From NCBI GenBank assembly GCA_036939755.1, contig JALLAZ010000911.1:1-11274 (forward strand): 11,274 nucleotides of DNA. The letters run 5' to 3'. Below the pieces are notes generated by a model. The model saw only the letters and a program-made list of their open reading frames with translations, did not search any database and was not told the origin of the DNA. Both the position numbers and the translations under genes were made by a program. The DNA comes from Stephanodiscus triporus (Eukaryota; Bacillariophyta; Thalassiosirophyceae; Thalassiosirales; Thalassiosiraceae). Numbering within the stretch: the first letter of the stretch is position 1; each line of letters opens with the position of its first letter. Shown in pieces: positions 8,649 through 11,274 of this stretch.

Positions 8649-9506
8649 TCACTGAACGGATCCACCTGTCTCAACAGTTGGGGGCATCACACATCCTCGA
8701 CCCTTCACTGAAAGAGACGCTCTATAATTTCGATACTCTAATTTCGTGGCCCATGTCTTGTAGTCTGCTGCTAAATTGTTGACAAAATTTGCCTGGATGT
8801 AATTCAAGCTTACTTTCATAGCAGCATTCCCTGCCCGTTCTAACAGTCGTTTTGGTATTGACGTGAAGGGTCTCGGGACATCTACATCTACGTTGATGCA
8901 AGTCTCTGATGTGATGGTGCACCCTATCTCTCCAAGCTGACGACTTCCAGTCGATTTAGAAAATGAATCTTCCCATGTTAGGGTTGTGTTCACGGAAAAA
9001 TTGAAGCGGTCGTTGAGTTTGACTTTCTCAATGAACGGTGATCCACGGAGTACGCATTTTGTGGATGATATTACCACTCGGTCATGATGCGGTTGAACTA
9101 TTGCATATACCACTGGCTGTAGTGACAATTTGAAGAATGTGATGTTAGGAACCACCAGTTCAAACTCTGTGCAATGGGTAGGATAATCAATCGATGATGG
9201 AGACGAATCTCCTTCGTAAGTTTCTATTCGACTAAGACTACTGCCCAGTGGCATAGGAATGAGCACGTATTGCTCCACGGGTAACCGCATATAGTGTGTA
9301 AGAGTTACGTTGTGCGATAATGCATGCTGTCGAGGAGGCGGGGCTATGGCCACTGTAGCTTTTCCAGCGACGGCAACGTTCGTATCCTTGACGCGTGAAG
9401 GCGTTGGCGGCGAAGATCCCACTGAAAATGAAAGTGATGTCCGAAGATTTATAATGATAATGATCGTCAGTACAATACTGGCGAAAGTGCCGGCTGGACC
9501 CTCCAT
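8649..9506 (-). CDS. DUF1997 protein, probably plastid-targeted
   Basis: This is an intact 285-residue frame from the ATG at 9506. Residues about 70-252 match the DUF1997 family known from cyanobacteria, plants and algae. An MRLPVEQYVLIP start block is followed by FELVVPNITFFKLSLQPVVYAIVQ at 115-138 and SSTKCVLRG at 147-155. The diagnostic end runs VDVDVPRPFTSIPKRLLERAGNAAMK (206-231), then NLAADYKTW near 244-252. Its biochemical function is unknown. The N-terminus is a hydrophobic signal peptide (IVLTIIIIIN) ending in SLS-FSVG. Ser before Phe at residues 26-27 resembles the ASAF-type cleavage motif of secondary-plastid presequences, and it is followed by a Ser/Pro/Ala-rich, transit-like stretch to about residue 60. 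Plastid location is therefore likely. The last 30 residues are not part of the family core. Confidence 0.85.
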   Translation of the reverse strand: MEGPAGTFASIVLTIIIIINLRTSLSFSVGSSPPTPSRVKDTNVAVAGKATVAIAPPPRQHALSHNVTLTHYMRLPVEQYVLIPMPLGSSLSRIETYEGDSSPSSIDYPTHCTEFELVVPNITFFKLSLQPVVYAIVQPHHDRVVISSTKCVLRGSPFIEKVKLNDRFNFSVNTTLTWEDSFSKSTGSRQLGEIGCTITSETCINVDVDVPRPFTSIPKRLLERAGNAAMKVSLNYIQANFVNNLAADYKTWATKLEYRNYRASLSVKGRGCVMPPTVETGGSVQ

Positions 9507-9929
9507 TTTCGTCTACGTTCTAATGCTTCGGATATTGAATCACTTGACTTTTTTGTCCTAGGTAGATAAATAACTGATACCACACTCTACAGCGCTGGCG
9601 GCATCCGTCAACGGTATCAAACGATAACCCAGAGGGAGATCCTTCTCTCAAGGCGATGATGACTGGCTCCACCGTGATTCTACCGTAGAACACGCTGCAT
9701 AAGCATAACGTGGCACAAGAGAATCGCGAGAAAGGCGGATCGTAGATACGTCCCCACCTGTCTTTTCTCCCTAATTCCTACGCCAGTCAGTCTTTTGAAT
9801 GGGATATTCGTTTTCGCGTTGAAAAGAGCTTTCCAACGGTGTGTCATACTCCTATGTTGATTAAGATCTAAGAAATAATGCGTTTTCAGGTGCACCATTT
9901 CAGAGAGCGTCGAGCGTGCAATCATCACG
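9507..9929. other. Intergenic region upstream of the DUF1997 gene and the zinc-ribbon pseudogene
   Basis: These 423 bases lie between divergent starts. They should hold the DUF1997 promoter, and perhaps an old promoter for the pseudogene. I find no gene, tRNA box or long repeat. A minus-strand frame at 9680-9955 overlaps the zinc-ribbon coding start and has no family features. Confidence 0.4.
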
Positions 9930-10786
9930 ATGCTTTTCAAGTGCGGCAAATGCACCTACCCCATGGATAGCAATGTCCATGGGATGGGGCCCTGCCCCAT
10001 GTGCAATGGGGCCCTGCCCCATGTGCAACGAGTGGCGTCCTCCGCGCCTTCCACTTCTGCCTGGCGATTTTGGCTACCTGGCGGAGGGGGCGGAGGGGGG
10101 CGGGGTGGCGGCGGGGGAGGACACTGGGGAGGTGGGGGATATTGGGAACACGTAGGAGGGGGAGAAAGTGGATGTGGAGGTCGTGGATAAGGGGGGGAAG
10201 GTGGACGACGCAGTGGCAGTGCGAGACAAGGGGGGAGAGGGTGATGGTGGGGGGGAAGGTTTCTGGTGGACGTGTGACTGAGCCAACAGAGCCAAGCATA
10301 TCGCCGGCCTGCAAAAAGGCACGTATCCTCGACCCTGTTTTGGATGTGGTCGAGTCTGGCGGCTTTTCTTCTGATCCCAATTTGGTTGGGTCAGAGGTCA
10401 AGGTTGTGGGGACGACCGAGTCACAGCGTGGTCGCTCGTGCGCCAAGCACAATTGTTGTGGTGAGGCATTGGTCCGAGTAAACAGCCATGTTTGTTTTCG
10501 AAAGACGAGGTTCATGTGGCGGGATGGCGAGGAGGAGGACGTCCTTGAGGTGTATTTCCTCAAGAACGGTATTGTGACTTACAAGGTGGGGTATCTACCC
10601 AAACACCTGGCCTTCCGTGCCGACTGGTACGATGGGCTGTGCGCGCACATCGTCGAGGTTTACTCACGCGATAGCGCTGAGTGTACTTGTGTCGCAAAGC
10701 AAAACAAGTACCACCACAACTTTGGCTGCTGCATCGCAACCATCCTGGGAATGAAATACATGTTTGCTATAATAACTGATTTATAA
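9930..10786 (+). pseudogene. Decayed gene: zinc ribbon, Gly/Asp/Glu linker, Cys-rich C-terminal domain
   Basis: The ATG at 9930 begins MLFKCGKCTYPMDS and shows a C-x2-C-x13-C-x2-C pattern (residues 5, 8, 22, 25), typical of a zinc ribbon. A 22-bp tandem duplication then shifts the frame. Past it, coding-like sequence lies in another frame (EWRPPRLPLLPGD, then acidic and Gly-rich text), with an in-frame TAG at 10153-10155. A second shift in the G run 10249-10255 moves coding to a third frame. That frame stays open to the TAA at 10784-10786 and encodes a well-formed domain: CAKHNCCGEALVRVNSHVCF, FMWRDGEEEDVLEVYF, VGYLPKHLA, AHIVEVYS and NFGCCIATILG. I do not recognise this family. A faint likeness to HIRAN-type domains (VGYLPKHLA) is too weak to call. 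It is probably one copy of a repeated, mobile-element-linked gene family. Confidence 0.6.
9984..10027 (+). repeat. Perfect 22-bp tandem duplication causing a frameshift
   Basis: Two identical adjacent copies (9984-10005 and 10006-10027) of ATGGGGCCCTGCCCCATGTG followed by CA. Each copy contains a 7-bp inverted repeat, ATGGGGC-CCT-GCCCCAT, which could promote slippage. Twenty-two is not a multiple of three, so the duplication repeats the second CxxC of the zinc ribbon and changes frame. Confidence 0.9.
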
Positions 10787-10922
10787 GAATCACTTTACCA
10801 ATAATAATCAAATACTAGTATAATTATCGATGTTACTTAATAAGTATTAAATGCGCACGACAATTATTCTTGTAATTTTAGTTCGATTATATGTAAACAG
10901 ATGTAAACACATAGAAATAAAG
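10787..10922. other. AT-rich spacer between two converging element-like genes
   Basis: This spacer contains the palindrome ATACTAGTAT (10812-10821), the inverted repeat TACTTA-A-TAAGTA (10834-10846) and a direct repeat ATGTAAACA at about 10890-10908. It could hold polyadenylation signals for both sides. I cannot identify a transposon terminal repeat or target duplication in it. Confidence 0.4.
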
Positions 10923-10953
10923 GAGCGGCTATTTGTAATAAGAATAGCCGCTC
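10923..10953 (-). repeat. 11-bp inverted repeat (hairpin) spanning the transposase stop codon
   Basis: GAGCGGCTATT (10923-10933) and AATAGCCGCTC (10943-10953) are perfect inverted copies around a 9-base loop. Read on the minus strand, the final codons of the transposase (SGYSYYK) and its TAG stop lie inside this stem-loop. Confidence 0.8.
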
Positions 10954-11274
10954 TTGCGCCACGCATTTTTCACCGTATCGTTGGTGATTCCCGCCCCCGC
11001 CAAGGCCTGGAGAATCCACGCCAACACGTCTTCGCGTTTCGCCACACAAATGGGAACATTGGGGTCTTGATCCAACAACCAGCTTGTGAAGACCTTCGTC
11101 ATGCTAGATTTGTAGGGCTTATTGATCCCTATGTCAATCGGTTGCACGAGTCCAGTGCATCCGGCTGTGATGTTCTCGAGCTGAACGCCAATGTTTTGGA
11201 TCGCGTTCGCGATGCTGCTGAGCAGATGGACCTTGAACGAGTCCAAGAAGATGATGGGGATGACCCCGACCGGA
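10929..11274 (-). CDS. C-terminal part of a pogo/Tigger-like DDE transposase (partial)
   Basis: The frame is open from the window edge to TAG 10931-10929 and encodes about 114 residues of a DDE_1-type endonuclease, the cut-and-paste transposase family of pogo, Tigger and jerky elements. IIFLDSFKVH holds the second catalytic Asp (codon 11243-11241) with the usual His five residues later. GCTGLVQPIDIGINKPYK holds the third Asp (codon 11135-11133). The 35 residues between the two Asps fit pogo-type DD(about 30-36)D spacing. The tail TNDTVKNAWRKSGY matches the normal family end (T-x2-x-F/W-R-K-x-G). The N-terminal HTH region and first Asp lie beyond the window. No stop interrupts the visible part, so it may be intact. 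The 10929 end is the natural C-terminus, not a truncation. Confidence 0.85.
   Translation of the reverse strand, partial: PVGVIPIIFLDSFKVHLLSSIANAIQNIGVQLENITAGCTGLVQPIDIGINKPYKSSMTKVFTSWLLDQDPNVPICVAKREDVLAWILQALAGAGITNDTVKNAWRKSGYSYYK

Noticed and set aside
9680..9955. 91-residue minus-strand frame
   Set aside because: It has no family features and overlaps the zinc-ribbon coding start, which has a clear CxxC...CxxC pattern.
1..11274. Prokaryotic features, CRISPR arrays or operons
   Set aside because: There are no regularly spaced repeats, the genes contain spliceosomal introns, and orientation alternates gene by gene.

Overview
The window is nuclear DNA of a eukaryote, most likely a photosynthetic stramenopile, with a diatom as the best guess. 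Eukaryote-only genes (ribosomal protein eL20, SUMO, an LMBD2-type membrane protein) carry a few short GT-AG introns. They sit beside a plant/cyanobacterial-type DUF1997 protein whose N-terminus looks like the signal-plus-transit leader of complex plastids. The assignment to diatoms is inference: no rRNA or organelle marker is present.

Layout. 1-572: upstream region of eL20, ending in a pyrimidine-rich tract. 573-1124 (+): ribosomal protein eL20. 1800-2444 (-): SUMO, two exons. 2542-4098 (+): family-16-type methyltransferase with an apparent secretory leader, sharing a 97-base upstream region with SUMO. 4389-5793 (-): lactonase-family seven-bladed propeller (6-phosphogluconolactonase-like), with a 19-codon first exon. 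6263-8332 (+): LMBR1-like (LMBD2 type) multi-pass membrane protein, two exons. 8649-9506 (-): DUF1997 protein, probably plastid-targeted. 9930-10786 (+): a decayed gene with an N-terminal zinc ribbon and an unrecognised Cys-rich C-terminal domain, broken by a 22-bp tandem duplication, a stop codon and a G-run frameshift. 10929-11274 (-): the C-terminal end of a pogo/Tigger-like DDE transposase that runs off the window.

The first 9.5 kb is an ordinary, compact housekeeping region with alternating gene orientation. Genes meet tail-to-tail (eL20/SUMO, methyltransferase/lactonase, LMBD2/DUF1997) or head-to-head (SUMO/methyltransferase, lactonase/LMBD2), so each reads as its own transcription unit and nothing suggests an operon or a shared pathway. 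The last 1.4 kb differs: it holds a broken multi-frame gene and a transposase end with an AT-rich spacer between them, and is best read as mobile-element-derived. I did not find a convincing new multi-gene system. The least explained part is 9930-10786 and its tail-to-tail pairing with the transposase.
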